A model generated the notes under the pieces. The model was not told where the DNA came from. It searched no databases and saw nothing but the letters and a program-made list of their open reading frames with translations. Of a DNA stretch of 64,000 nt, positions 26,701 to 38,000 are shown in pieces. Source of the DNA: Macropodus opercularis (taxonomy: Eukaryota; Chordata; Actinopteri; Anabantiformes; Osphronemidae); contig CM061109.1 of NCBI GenBank assembly GCA_030770545.1, positions 19,654,501-19,718,500 on the forward strand, in the 5' to 3' direction. The number at the start of each line of letters is the position of its first letter. The first letter of the stretch is position 1. The translations under genes were made by a program, and so were the position numbers.

Positions 26701-29700
26701 CGGTGTGACATCATAGCGATGGTGCTGGTGATGTCAGTGCTCAGGCTCTTGCCTTGCGGATGGCGGTTCGTCCATTTTTACGAGCTGGAGGAAGACACGC
26801 TTCATCCTGTCTGAGCACTTGCTCGTGCTGTTTATTTAATGGGGAACTTATCATAACAACTTCTATTCTTGTCTTTTTCCAGACGTGTAAAAGCATCGAT
26901 TTGTCAAATGAACTGACAAACTATAAAGCTGCATTTCTCACCTGCATAGACTTCAGCTGAATGTCAACCCAGCACGTGTCTCAGAACGTGTCTGACGCCT
27001 TTTCCTCCTCCAGAGAACGACAAGCCAATGAAGGGCCTTCGCCAGGAGGATCTGGTGAACCAGGCTCTGATCACAGAGCTGAGGAAAGACTACGGCATGA
27101 CCTACGAAGACTTCTACATGGTGCTCACCGACGTCGACATGAGAGTCAAGGTAGGCGCTCGAGATCCTCCTCCTGGTTCTCTGCTCCTCAGTCCGCGGAG
27201 CATGTGACACAAACTCTATGAGCTCTTTGTTGTTTGAAGGATCTGAGAAACGAGCGGCTCCAGTGTTTTAACAAGGCTGTTCAGGAAGCGGACTGACCTG
27301 TCGTCGTCCTGCCGTCTGCTCTGAAACACTCCTTTAATTCAGCCTACACCAGTCAGTCAGAGAGAGAGAGAGTTGGAACAAGCTGTGCAGCAGCATTCGG
27401 TGAATCCTGAGGAAGGTGTGAGTCTGTGTAAACGGGCTGAGATGAGTTTTATTTCTGCAGCGGTTTCGGTCTCTTTCCCAGAAGTGATACTGAGGAATGA
27501 CGTGGCCTCGGTCGCACCACAGCACAGACACGTTCCCAACTTCATCACGGGTTCACCGCGGCCTCTGTGTCATCTCCATGCATATCGATTCATTTATTCT
27601 GTGGCTTCACCGCATTTCTGGAGAGGATTACACACTCCTGTTGTTTTGGCAGCAATCCTACGAGGTTCCCATCGCCATGAAGGCTGTATTTGACTACGTC
27701 GACACGTTTTCCTCCCGCATCCGAGAGATGGAACAGCAGAAGAGCGACGGGGTCACCTGTAAGAAAGAGGACAAGCCCAGGTCCCTGGAGAACTTCCTGT
27801 CCAGGTGAGGAAAATTTAGGATTTGAACACACCGCTGGGTGCTTGTATATTTGGTTTCAGTCTGTCCGATCTAGAAACGGCATCTGCTGGGTTGTTGTCT
27901 TGCTCAGTAATCAGCTGGATCGGATATGAACGGTAACACAAACCCGCTGCTCGTCAAGGCTGAATCATTGCAATCGCATAGTTTCGCGTGATGTCTAAAC
28001 CAGGCAGCCTGTCGTTTGTTTCCATGGAGACCTGAATTCACAGCGCTGAGATCTGGCAGGTTTCTGACCGTAATTTAAGGTTGTCTCCTTTCTGCAGAAA
28101 TAACATGGCGTACCAGCACGAACTCCTCGTCTTAGCACACAGCTTTCCCTGCTGCACCAAAGTGCCACTTACATTCAGGCTAAAATGTTCTGTAATTGCA
28201 GGTTCCGCTGGAGACGTCGCCTGTTCATCATCTCAGCCCCCAGCGACGAGGAGTGGGCCTATCAGCAGCAGCTCTACGGCCTGACCAGCCAGGCCTGCAA
28301 CCTGGGTGAGTCGTCTTAGGCTTCACTAGTCCTACCTCCGCTTTGGTCTCCGCCGCCTCCTGAGGGAGATGCTTGACTCAAGTCATTAGTTTCAGGGTTC
28401 ATTAATTTATGGTAAATATTTACTGTAGCTGCTTAAAATTACGGTGGTCTTCAGACATGGATGTGCCCATCGACTCGGCCTCAGTCAGCGTTTCCACGGT
28501 TACTGCATCATTTCTCAAAAGGGAACATTTATTTCACGCTGCAAATCTCAGCATCCTGTCTGACAGACTTATGTTTGATGGACGTAAACCTGAACGTTCC
28601 ACTGAAAACCAGACCGATGCCGTCGTGAGGAGTCAGCTTCGGGATTTCGGACCTTTCTCTCTGGTTGTTTCATCTTTCTCTGCCACTACAGTCGAACACA
28701 TGGACGTTCAGTATGACTTTGAACAACCTGTGAAAAGGTTTGTTACAATTATACTTTCAAATGCGTGAGTCAGGTTAAAGGAGGCTACTCATCAGCAGGC
28801 CCAGAGCTCGGAGGGAGCTAAAAGCACGAGAACCTTTTCCCTACTTGTGTTGCTCTTGGCTGAGCTGACACGCAGGCGGTTTCCTCACCCCTGGTTCTGA
28901 CGACCGGACTGAAAGGTTTGATCCCGGTCTCACCCAGTAAAGGCAGCTCCCCTGTGTTGACCTTCACGGAAAGAGGCGAACCACCACCATCTGCTCCAAT
29001 AACAAACAGTCGCAGCGAAATCAGCCTGAATAAGCAGAACAAATTACAGACCGAGCGTGAGCTTCACTCTTATCTCTGACATATTTGTTCATCTGCCTCA
29101 TGTGCTGTAGGTCTGAGACACATCGCAGTCCTCAAGCTGGTCGGTGCGCAACTGGCGGACATGGGTGGACTGTTGGAACTGTATCCTATTAATGGTAAGA
29201 ACGCAACGCTGGTTCAGGCAAAGCAGCCACAACGTCAGCCTTTGTAGTGTTGAGCGCTACGCCAGCCGCCGTGGTGCACAGCCATGTTTGTTTAGTCGCC
29301 TGTGGCAGCGCGACCTCACAGAACAGAATGGTAACGAATTACCAAAAGCCCAGCAGCCGCAGGGAGCAGCCAACATGCTACACGCTACACGCTGCACCGC
29401 GTGAGCACATGTTCTGGTTGTGACCACACAGTCTGCCTCCACCTCAGCCCAGAGGTCCCTCTGCTGCATCAGTATTTCTATCAACTCACAGGTAGGGTCT
29501 GAATGTGACCAGTTAATCAAGCAGGGTGTTAACTTTACAGGAAGACGAAATGGGTGTCAGATTTAAGCAAGACTGTAGAATCTAGGGCTGTTGCCAGTGG
29601 ACTGAGGTTTCTGCTGGACATAGAGTAGATGTCAAACACGCCTGCAAACACACACACGGCTGTGCTGCCGCTTTCTGTCGTACATCTCCTGCCGTGAGCG

Positions 29701-30055
29701 CGACTGCTAAGCTGCATCTCGGCTCCTTCCAGGCAGCGCCACCGTGGAGCGTGAAGGGCTGTCGGCCTCCCTGGTGAAGGACATGAGGAACTACTTCCAG
29801 ATCAGCCCAGAGTACTTCTCCATGCTGCTGGTAGGGAAGGATGGGAACGTCAAATCCTGGTACCCGTCCCCTATGTGGTCCATGGCTATTATCTACGACC
29901 TCGTAGACTCCATGCAGCTGCGCAGGCAGGAGATGGCGATCCAGCAGTCGCTGGGCATGCGCTGCCCCGAGGACGAGTACGGCGGCTACGGCTACCACCA
30001 GCACGGATACGAACACGGCTACGAGGACGGCTACCACCAGGGCTATGGCTACTAA
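23764..30055 (+). CDS. ccdc80: coiled-coil domain-containing protein 80 (DRO1/URB)
   Basis: Secreted matrix-associated protein, in mammals linked to adipogenesis and tumour suppression (family knowledge). Coding exons: 23764-24379, 24512-24709, 24793-25250, 25424-25756, 26007-26163, 27014-27150, 27653-27804, 28202-28305, 29111-29194, 29733-30055; total 2,562 nt, 853 aa (human about 950). Residues 1-20 are a signal peptide. Three repeats of the family's P-domain (DUF4174 type) lie at about 118-270, 520-670 and 680-830; two begin with an Arg-rich stretch and a hydrophobic strand (RRRLLLITSP, RRRLFIISAP). Between repeats 1 and 2 are a Thr/Pro-rich linker (from residue 272) and a Lys-rich segment. 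The tail is rich in Tyr, Gly and His. The C-terminal part is nearly identical to human CCDC80 (for example LLVGKDGNVKSWYPSPMWSM). An acceptor-like AG at 23741-23742 suggests an upstream noncoding exon. Introns over 300 bp (26164-27013, 27151-27652, 27805-28201, 28306-29110, 29195-29732) show nothing recognisable. Confidence 0.97.
24767..24790 (+). repeat. (GT)n tract at a ccdc80 3' splice site
   Basis: An almost pure GT repeat (one TA interruption) fills the last bases of the 83-bp intron 2, directly before the AG at 24791-24792. It takes the place of the usual polypyrimidine tract. Confidence 0.9.
24858..25045 (+). repeat. ACC/ACA triplet tract coding a Thr-rich linker
   Basis: Imperfect tandem triplets (mostly ACC and ACA with interspersed CGACCC) inside ccdc80 exon 3. 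They encode Thr runs punctuated by Arg-Pro and Lys-Pro pairs (RPTTT-type units), a likely mucin-like, O-glycosylated spacer between P-domains 1 and 2. Repeat number is likely to vary between individuals or species. Confidence 0.85.
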
Positions 30056-30402
30056 CCTCGGCCTCCTCGCCAGCACCTCTTCTTTTAAACCATAACCTTT
30101 GTAGCACTTAATGAAAGCCTCAAACTGTTGCTTTCACCCATTTAGCGTATGATGCTGGAGGTCGGGCCTTGATTCGCTGGCTCAAGGATATTGTACACAT
30201 TTGTTTTACTTCTGCCCTCAAACAAGGACTGTTAGCACGTCGTTATTCTGTCTCCTTCTCCAGCCTTTAAAGTCATCGTGTATTTATTAGACATCTTGCA
30301 GCTGAGGTTCAGTTATTTTAAAAATACGCTGTCACATTATTTCTTTTGTAAAGTTCCTGTTACTACACATTGTTCTTATTTATACCCTGTTGTCACATGA
30401 CA

Positions 30403-30408
30403 AATAAA
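30403..30408 (+). other. poly(A) signal of ccdc80
   Basis: AATAAA about 350 bp after the ccdc80 stop codon, in an AT-rich 3' UTR. Confidence 0.75.
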
Positions 30409-30604
30409 CATTTGTCTACTACAAGTCATGGTCTCGCTGTGCGTTAAATGCCAGGCATAAGAAATGTTTCACTGCAGAGCCGCATCTCCTCCTAGTGGCC
30501 AACCGTGGGAAATGAAAACCACCACCAGTGCATTTGAACCCCAGACGCTGCATTCACCCTGAAAGGTGTTCATTTACACCCGCCGGAGTCTTTTTTACTA
30601 GCAG

Positions 30605-30610
30605 TTTATT
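30605..30610 (-). other. poly(A) signal of slc35a5
   Basis: TTTATT on the plus strand is AATAAA on the minus strand, about 450 bp after the slc35a5 stop codon. It faces the ccdc80 signal about 200 bp away. Confidence 0.65.
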
Positions 30611-31063
30611 TTCGGGACAGTATTTATACAACAGAAATTTGAAGGGAAACAGTTCCCAGCATTTCACAGTCGCAGTCATACAACACGATGCTGCCTTGTT
30701 TAAGGCCGAACGCCACAGCGTTAGAGTCTCTGATGGTCTCGACCACTGTGTGCTGCTTCGGGTTGGGTTGTCCTGCGAGTTCGGACTGTGTTTGGGCCCA
30801 AACGTCGCCACACAGTTGAACCAGAGCTTCTCGTCCACACAGCAGTTAATGGTAACAGTGTCAGTGCTGGTCGAGCCACGGCTCAAATGTGAAAGCTGCT
30901 CTGTCGACTAGATGCTCAAGTAACAGGGATCAACAGAAGTAAATAATAAATGATAAATATTTTCCAGCACATACATGTTTGCATTAACTCACCACATTGA
31001 TGACAGCAGAGTTAATCGACAGACAGTCCCCGACTGTAGTAACCGTCCTGTGGTTTGTAGTTG

Positions 31064-34000
31064 CTACAAAGACTCTTCCTCAGATTCACTGTCTGTGTTG
31101 GGTTTTGTCAGCAGCTCGAGTTCCTCGCCGTCCTGCAAAAGAACACACAGCGAATGAGCTCAGGAGAAAGTCCAGCGTCAAGACGACTCTGAGGTTTAGT
31201 CTGTGACTCACTAATACAAAGCCACAATAACACCAGTGACAAACACACACAGCTGAGTCTTGATCAATTACTTGTCTGCTCCTTCAAAATCCAACAGACT
31301 ACAGTGAATAATGTCGTTATGTGAGTGAAGGCTGCAGCATGAGTCTGAATCCTGTTTTCATAGTGAATCGAGTTTCCTCCTGCGCTGATGAAATCACCTT
31401 AGAGGCAAATGGGAGAACGTGGTATGTGTGGGGGGAGAGCTAGGCTTTAAATCTGGGCCTGGTGAGCGGCGCTGTGTGGGCTCGTGTGGTTTGCCGCCTA
31501 CCCCTCTGGACCTCTCGAACACCTCGCCATTGATGACCCGCAGTTTTTGCTGCTGAAGGCTGTACTCGGGGTCCTTGGGCCGACTGGCGTTGTAGATAAA
31601 GATGGACAGCAGCACCATGGGAGCCTGGAGGAAGAAGTCCAGTGAGGGCCGGAAGTTGAAGAGGAAGAGAGACAGGGCAGTGACCAGAACCGTGGTAATC
31701 TGTCCCGTCAGCACATGGAACATGTTGTCTCTGAATTTCAAGATGAAGGCCACAGACAAACCCAAAGCAGCTGGGGAGAAGATGGAGACAAGTTGGTTCT
31801 TTGTAATAATGACCACGTTTCTCAACATCAGTGGAAGAATCTGACATCACTGCTACTCACCTGTGACCAGCACCAGACCCAGAGAGTAGACGTTATGTCC
31901 GTGGAGAAGGCCGCAGTGCACGGTGAGGCCTCGGGCCTCGCTGCCGAGCCCGAGGGTCAGAGCGTTGAACATCACACCAAAGACATACCTGCAACAGCAG
32001 CACAGGGAGATCAGAAACGAGTTTAAACGATGGTTTATTTCGCAGGTTGCTTCTCACAGTTTACTGTTCTGGATGAAGATGCTCTCAGTGAGTTGGTCTC
32101 CTTCTTTGAGGATCTTCTCATTGTAGATGTTGGCCATGGCAGAGATGAAGCACTGGAGGAGGAGCAGGACGTGACCCACGCCCACAGATCGAAGCTTCTG
32201 TAGCATCCGGGCCCTCCACTCCTGTCCGGGCAGGGACGACACCCACGATTCACTGGCACTGCAGCGGGAGCAAAACAAGCAAAAGCGAAAAGAGCTTTAA
32301 CAACTGACTCCAGTGCTTGTTCCAACATCAGTCATGGTTTTCAGTTCACTATAAAACATACGTGAAGAAATCTTCTCATTTACAGTGGCACCACTGTTCT
32401 AGTTCTCCTGAAGTGTGAGCACATCTCCATTCTTTACCTAATAATCTGTGGATGCTTCCTTTTTTCAGGAAATAGTATCTGTCCCATATTTGTCTGGATG
32501 TGTTTTTCACATTTCTCAAAATAACTGTCTAATTGTTCACTAGTTATTTATTTCATTGCCAAATGGAGCCTTCCCATACTGAGATACCTGCTGTTCCTCA
32601 TCTGCTCCAGTAGCTGGGTGTAGAGCAGGCAGGAGTTGGAGGGGGTGGAGAGAGGGTTGGAGTGGAGTCCTGGCACAGCGATGGAGTTCTGGCTGCTTCC
32701 CGATCCAGCCGTCAAGGAGACAATGGACAAGAAGAGGACAAGCAACGCTGCCCACTGAACCCAGGACAGACGCCTCCTGACGTGAGAGTCACAAACGTAA
32801 GGTGATTTTAGTGCCTCTGTCCTCGACGTCGTTTCAGTGAAGCATTAAGTTTGGAGCAACTGAAAAGAACTTTTCAGATAAAAACTGTAAAATAAACAGC
32901 AAATGTTGCCAGAAAGTCGACAGCAACAGAAGATAAGCACAAAGCAGATACACACTCACCACCACTCATCTACACAGTGATTCACAAAATCCATTCTGCT
33001 TTCGAGGAACAGAACATTGCACAGTTGACATCTGACTCACTTCAGAACAATCCTGAAGAGAACGGCTGTGGTCAGGATGACAAAGTTTGAGAACAGCACC
33101 GCCATGGCCTGGGGACACGAGGCACAACAACTGAACCACACAACCCGTCTTTGAGCTGCACGTTCTGTGACGTTCGGTACGACATGACAAATACATTCAT
33201 TCTTGTTCGTTAAAGTCCGTTTCCATATTACCAAGGGCCAGATTATTAAAATAATAAGTAATGTGGGGTTCAAAGAGTGTGTTTCATTCTCCACTAACAG
33301 GCTGCAGGTAGGTCATCACATAGAAGATGATGAGGTTGTCGAGGAAGTAGAGGAATGCAGGGACGGCCCACTTCAAGGAGCTGAGGAAGGACGAGCTGGA
33401 GGAGCAGCCCAGCTCTCTGCAGGATCGGCCCTCTGGACAGGAACACAACCAGACAATAACACACACAACCAGAGATTAACACACACAACACAGAATAACA
33501 CACAACACAGAATAACACACAACCAGAGATTAACACACACACCACAGAATAACACACAACCAGAGAATAACACACACCACAGAATAACACACACCACAGA
33601 ATAACACACAACCAGAGAATAAACACACAACACAGAATAACACACAACCAGAGATTAAACACACAACACAGAATAACACACAACCAGAGAATAACACACA
33701 CCACAGAATAACACACACCACAGAATAACACACAACCAGAGAATAAACACACAACACAGAATAACACACAACCAGAGAATCACACACACAACCAGAGAAT
33801 CACACACACAACCAGAGAATCACACAACCAGACGCGTTTACCTCGAACGATGACCCTGAGCGACATCACCAGGCAGAAGAGGAGTTTGAGCAGCTCAGCG
33901 AGCAGGTTGACAGACGCAGGGAGGAAGTCGTACTTGTTTTCTGCATGAAGACCATCATCAATTAGAAACGAGCCGATATTCAAGTCCGTCGATAGTCACC

Positions 34001-34149
34001 GGCTTTTATTTCTGTCGGTTACCTGCATTGGCGGAGAACTTGAGCAGCAGGATGCGACTGGTCCCCAGCGTCACAAAGCCCAGGCCGAGGCCCAGAGTGT
34101 AGGCCGACGAGCGGGAGCACAGCCCGGGCCAGGGACGGCGGCACAGCAT
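31064..34149 (-). CDS. slc35a5: probable UDP-sugar transporter, SLC35A5
   Basis: Multi-pass nucleotide-sugar transporter family member of the Golgi; its exact substrate is not well settled. Exons in transcript order: 34149-34023, 33940-33842, 33432-33299, 33108-33041, 32776-32588, 32258-32058, 31988-31861, 31770-31502, 31132-31064; total 1,284 nt, 427 aa (human about 424). Phases match at every junction. Near-identical blocks include IPAFLYFLDNLI-like, SNFVILTTAVLFRIVLK, CFISAMANIYNEKILKEGDQ and FILKFRDNMFHVLTGQ, with several hydrophobic membrane segments. The acidic C-terminus (DGEELELLTKP, then Glu/Ser-rich) comes from the small last exon and matches the human tail. The exon 8 donor is GTAGGC; read-through would give a different 35-residue end. 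The gene is divergent from f5 and convergent with ccdc80. Intron 2 (33433-33841) holds a satellite-like tandem array; introns 32259-32587 and 31133-31501 show nothing notable. Confidence 0.96.
33443..33834. repeat. tandem repeat array in slc35a5 intron 2
   Basis: About 390 bp of degenerate tandem units of 17-19 bp. Two forms recur: CACAACCAGAGAATAA-like and CACACCACAGAATAACA-like. They alternate, sometimes as one of the first followed by two of the second, giving a higher-order period of roughly 35-52 bp. The plus strand is almost devoid of T and G outside CAGAG and GAATAA. The array fills nearly the whole intron. Confidence 0.9.
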
Positions 34150-35024
34150 GGCTCAGCTGCCTGGCACCGAGTCAGAGGACGAACCGGACCGGAACCACGA
34201 CCTCGGCTCTCACGTTACGTTAGCTTCATCTGAACCGCGGCCATCGAAACAGCGAAAACATCCCGCGTCCGTGCGTCTGACACCTTCACTGGTTATTCTT
34301 CTAGGCTTCGTATTTACTCCATCACTTCCTGGTTGACCGGCGCAGGCGTACTGGTGCGTGATGACGTCACCAGCTCCAGCCCTGTGGCCGCTGCTTGTTC
34401 TTCTCTCCAGGGAATATAATAAAAAGCGTATTTCTACTGACGCAACGAACGTTTTTATCAAGTTTAAGTTCTATCCTCTCAGAAGGTGAATTTCACTGTT
34501 CTTCCTGTTTAACTTTCTTTCATAGCATCAACGCCGTGACATACTGTAACGATGAATCCATCCACAAGACGACTGCAGTAACTGATCAGTTCTGTCAGGA
34601 CACGCTGAGGTCTCCAGAACCAGAGGTCAGTCAGTAGTAAGAGCAGGGCCAGGAGCTGAAGGTTCTGATCTGGTGTTGACTCCATGTGCTTCTCGGTCAG
34701 GGTCAGCGTTTGATTCACCACATTGTTTTTCAGGATGACTTTCTTGGGTCATTCTGACGTCAGAGGAGGTTTTCACATTTTAAACAGGGCTTCAGCGATA
34801 GGGACACACAGAACCTCTGTAGTGTGAGTCAGCGCTGAAGCCAAACCCACCACAGGAGGTTTCAATTACGAGAGAGAACAACACGAGCAGACGCAGTTCA
34901 TCGCCCTGGGACACAATGTTTGCACCCAGTGGTAGATAAAGCTCAGACAGCGGACGCCTGCCTCAGATCACAGCGCTCACGCTCGCAGAACAGTCCGGCA
35001 TCACCTGGAGGACCCATCCCAGAC
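34150..35024. promoter_or_regulatory. divergent promoter region between slc35a5 and f5
   Basis: The two start codons are 875 bp apart and face away from each other, so both promoters must lie here unless f5 has an unseen upstream exon. The slc35a5 side is CpG-rich and has an ETS-like CACTTCCTGG and a perfect CRE. The f5 side has TGTTTGC at 34917-34923, a FOXA-like motif that would fit a liver gene, and an AGATAAAG string near 34932. These are motif readings only. Confidence 0.55.
34362..34369. promoter_or_regulatory. palindromic CRE (TGACGTCA)
   Basis: Perfect 8-bp CREB/ATF consensus about 213 bp upstream of the slc35a5 start codon, in the divergent slc35a5/f5 promoter region. Confidence 0.6.
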
Positions 35025-38000
35025 ATGAGGCTGTGCGCCTGGGCTGGAGCTCGGCGTGTCCTGCCTGTCCTGGCTCTTCTGGCTGTCCTCCGTGTTAGAG
35101 CAGACCAGCCCAGGGAGAGACACTACTACCTCGCTGCTGTGGAGATAGACTGGACTTACTCGGAGGGTGAAAATGGGTACGAGACCTGAAATGAAAGAAC
35201 TGAGTGTGCTACACGTGGAGGTTTTTATTCATTTACCAGCAACATTAGACTCAGATTTTATAGAAGTGTTTTTATTTTATAAAGGTTTTTGGAGGCTGAT
35301 ACTCATCAATATTGGAACGACATCATCAGAGTTGCAACAGACATCTTGAAGGAATGCGTGGCGGCCCGTGTTAAAGTTCACGTCCTGGCTTTGAGTCTTT
35401 GCTGAGTCGTGTTCTGTGTTTTCCATCGTCCCTCAGGTTCGGTTCCACCTATAAGAAAGTGGTGTTTCGGGAATATGAGAAAGGCTTCGAACAGGCCAAG
35501 ACTCATCCCTCCTGGTTGGGTAAGCAGCGCGCTGGGTTTACGTACGCGTCTGTCTGGTGGTGATTTACTCAAATCTTCCTGTCAACACGGAGACGTTGAT
35601 TTGCCAGAAAAGTAAATGTAAATCTCTGCAGGTTTGCTGGGACCCACTCTGAGGGCCGAGGAGGGGGAGACCTTCGTCATCACCTTCCGGAACATGGCGA
35701 CCACGGCACACAGCGTCCACCCACACGGGGTCGCCTACGGCAAGCAGTCAGAGGGTGAGCGGCCTTCAGCCCAGCTGCAGACGAGCAGAGCCCAGTGGGG
35801 GGTCTGGGGTCACCGTGGGTGTTCGCCATGTGGCTCATTCCAACAGTTGCACAACATTAGCCAACACAACAAACAACCCTGTTTGTCTTCCCCTGAAATA
35901 TTAACCAGAAAGGGCCGATAATTGCCGGAGGCGGTTCTGAAGTCCAGCGGGAAGCGGAGCTCAGCCTACGTCCACGCATTTATAAGCCATCCTGTGAATT
36001 TAGGGGATGGACTGTGAATGCAGCTTAATCTGTGCTAGTGAATGATTCATCTGAAGGTCAGAGGGCAGGGAAGAGCAAAATGCAAAAAGATGTAATAAGA
36101 TCATTCAGGAAAGTGAATATGTTGGCACCTCCTCAGACCTGGAATTCGATTATTTCGATCTTTCCCGTCAAGTTCATGGTTTGTTTCCTTTCCTTGTCTT
36201 TGCAGGAGCCCAGTACTTTGACAACACGGCACAGAAGGAGAAAGAGGACGACGTGGTGCAGGCGAATTCTGAACATGTGTACTACTGGGAGGTGACATCT
36301 GACGTGTCTCCACAGCCTGATGACCCCACCTGCCTCACCTACTCCTACGTCTCCCACGTAAACGTTGTTGAGGACTACAACTCTGGCCTCATCGGCGCTT
36401 TGCTCGTCTGCAAGGCTGGTGAGCGGAAGGATCGCGTGGAAAGCGGATCTGTTCCTTCAGGGGCAGAAAAGAAACTGGTTTCAGCTGCGTCTCTGTGTCT
36501 TTGCAGGAAGTCTGGATGCGTCAGGGAGGCAGATCGGCGTCCACCACGAGTTTGTCTTCCTCTTCGGGGTCTTTGATGAGAGGAAGAGCAAACACAAACC
36601 GAACGGTCAAGACACAGGCAACCATGTGAAGTACACCATCAATGGATACACCAAGGGTTCACTGCCAGGTCAGTGACTGCTGTCCACAGTTAGTGAGTAA
36701 CCGTGGTGATTTTAAAATTGATGTGCACATGCAAAAAGGATGATAATAGGCTAAAGCAAAGTGTCATGTAATCAACAAAAGGTGATGCCTTCAAGTTCCC
36801 TGTGGCATAAATGGCCCTTGTTCAGTTCAGGCTGAGCAGCTGTGTCCTCTCCTCTGTGCAGACGTCGGTATGTGCGCGGATGCCTCGGTCAGCCTTCACC
36901 TGCTGGGTATGAGCTCCGAGCCGGAGGTGTTCTCGGTGCACGTGAACGGCCAGGTGCTGCAGCAGACCGGGCACAAAGTGTCGTCAGTGGGGCTGATCAG
37001 CGGCTCCTCCGCCACCGCCAGCATGAAGGCGCTCTACACAGGCCGCTGGATGCTCTCCTCACACACCAGCAAGCACATGGAAGGTACGTGTCCTCCGGCG
37101 CCCGCCGCGCACGCACGGGTTTAACAGTGACCTGTCAAATGCTGCCTCCCCAGCTGGCATGCACGGCTTCGTGGACGTGAAGAGGTGCGACGGCTTCGAT
37201 GCACCGCGACGAGAGATGACGCCCGAGCAGAAAAAACAAAGCAAGGTGTGGAAGCACTACATAGCTGCTGAGGAGGTGATCTGGGACTATGCTCCGCAGA
37301 TCCACGGACATGTTGATGAGTAAGAGCGAACACAAACACGAAGCCGCAAGCAGAGCTCGAGTCCATCCTTTAAGTTTCCCCCCAAAAATGTCCATCTTGA
37401 CTTTCAGGGTTTCAGTGTCTCCATTGTTTTTTGTGTAGTGACTTCAAACAACAGTACCTGAAACAGTCTGCGACGCGCATAGGCCCGAAGTACAAGAAGG
37501 CCGTGTACGTTCTGTACAGAAACGAGTCCTTCACTGAACGCATCGAGGACAAGCAGAGGAAAAACGAGCTCGGGATTCTGGGTCCAGTGATCAGAGCGCA
37601 AGTCAGAGACGTAATCATGGTGAGATGATCTGGATTGTGAGTCAGAGGCCAAAGCTTGAGGCGACGTTCTCAAAATGTGAAAAGCTGCATCAGTGTAGAA
37701 ATTAGTTAATCAAAGAGGCAGTTGTACATTTAATAAATCTAGATTCACTAAGACTCTGATCGTCAAACACCATCAAATCAAAGCTGAAAGGACAATCTGT
37801 GCACATGCGTCACCCATTTCTTATCGCTAAACACTGTTTACAACCACAGATTGTTTTCAAGAACAAGGCCTCCAGGCCGTACAGTATCTACCCACACGGA
37901 CTGACGATAGAGAAATCAGAGGAAGGAGTCAACTACCCAGAAATAGGTACAGGCTCTCTGCGTTACAGGAGACGATTGAACACTTGGCTTGCCTGAAATA

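Noticed and set aside
33284..33787. Long minus-strand frames rich in Cys, Val and Leu over the slc35a5 intron 2 repeat
   Set aside because: They are translations of the tandem array in several frames at once; the real exon (33299-33432) covers only their end.
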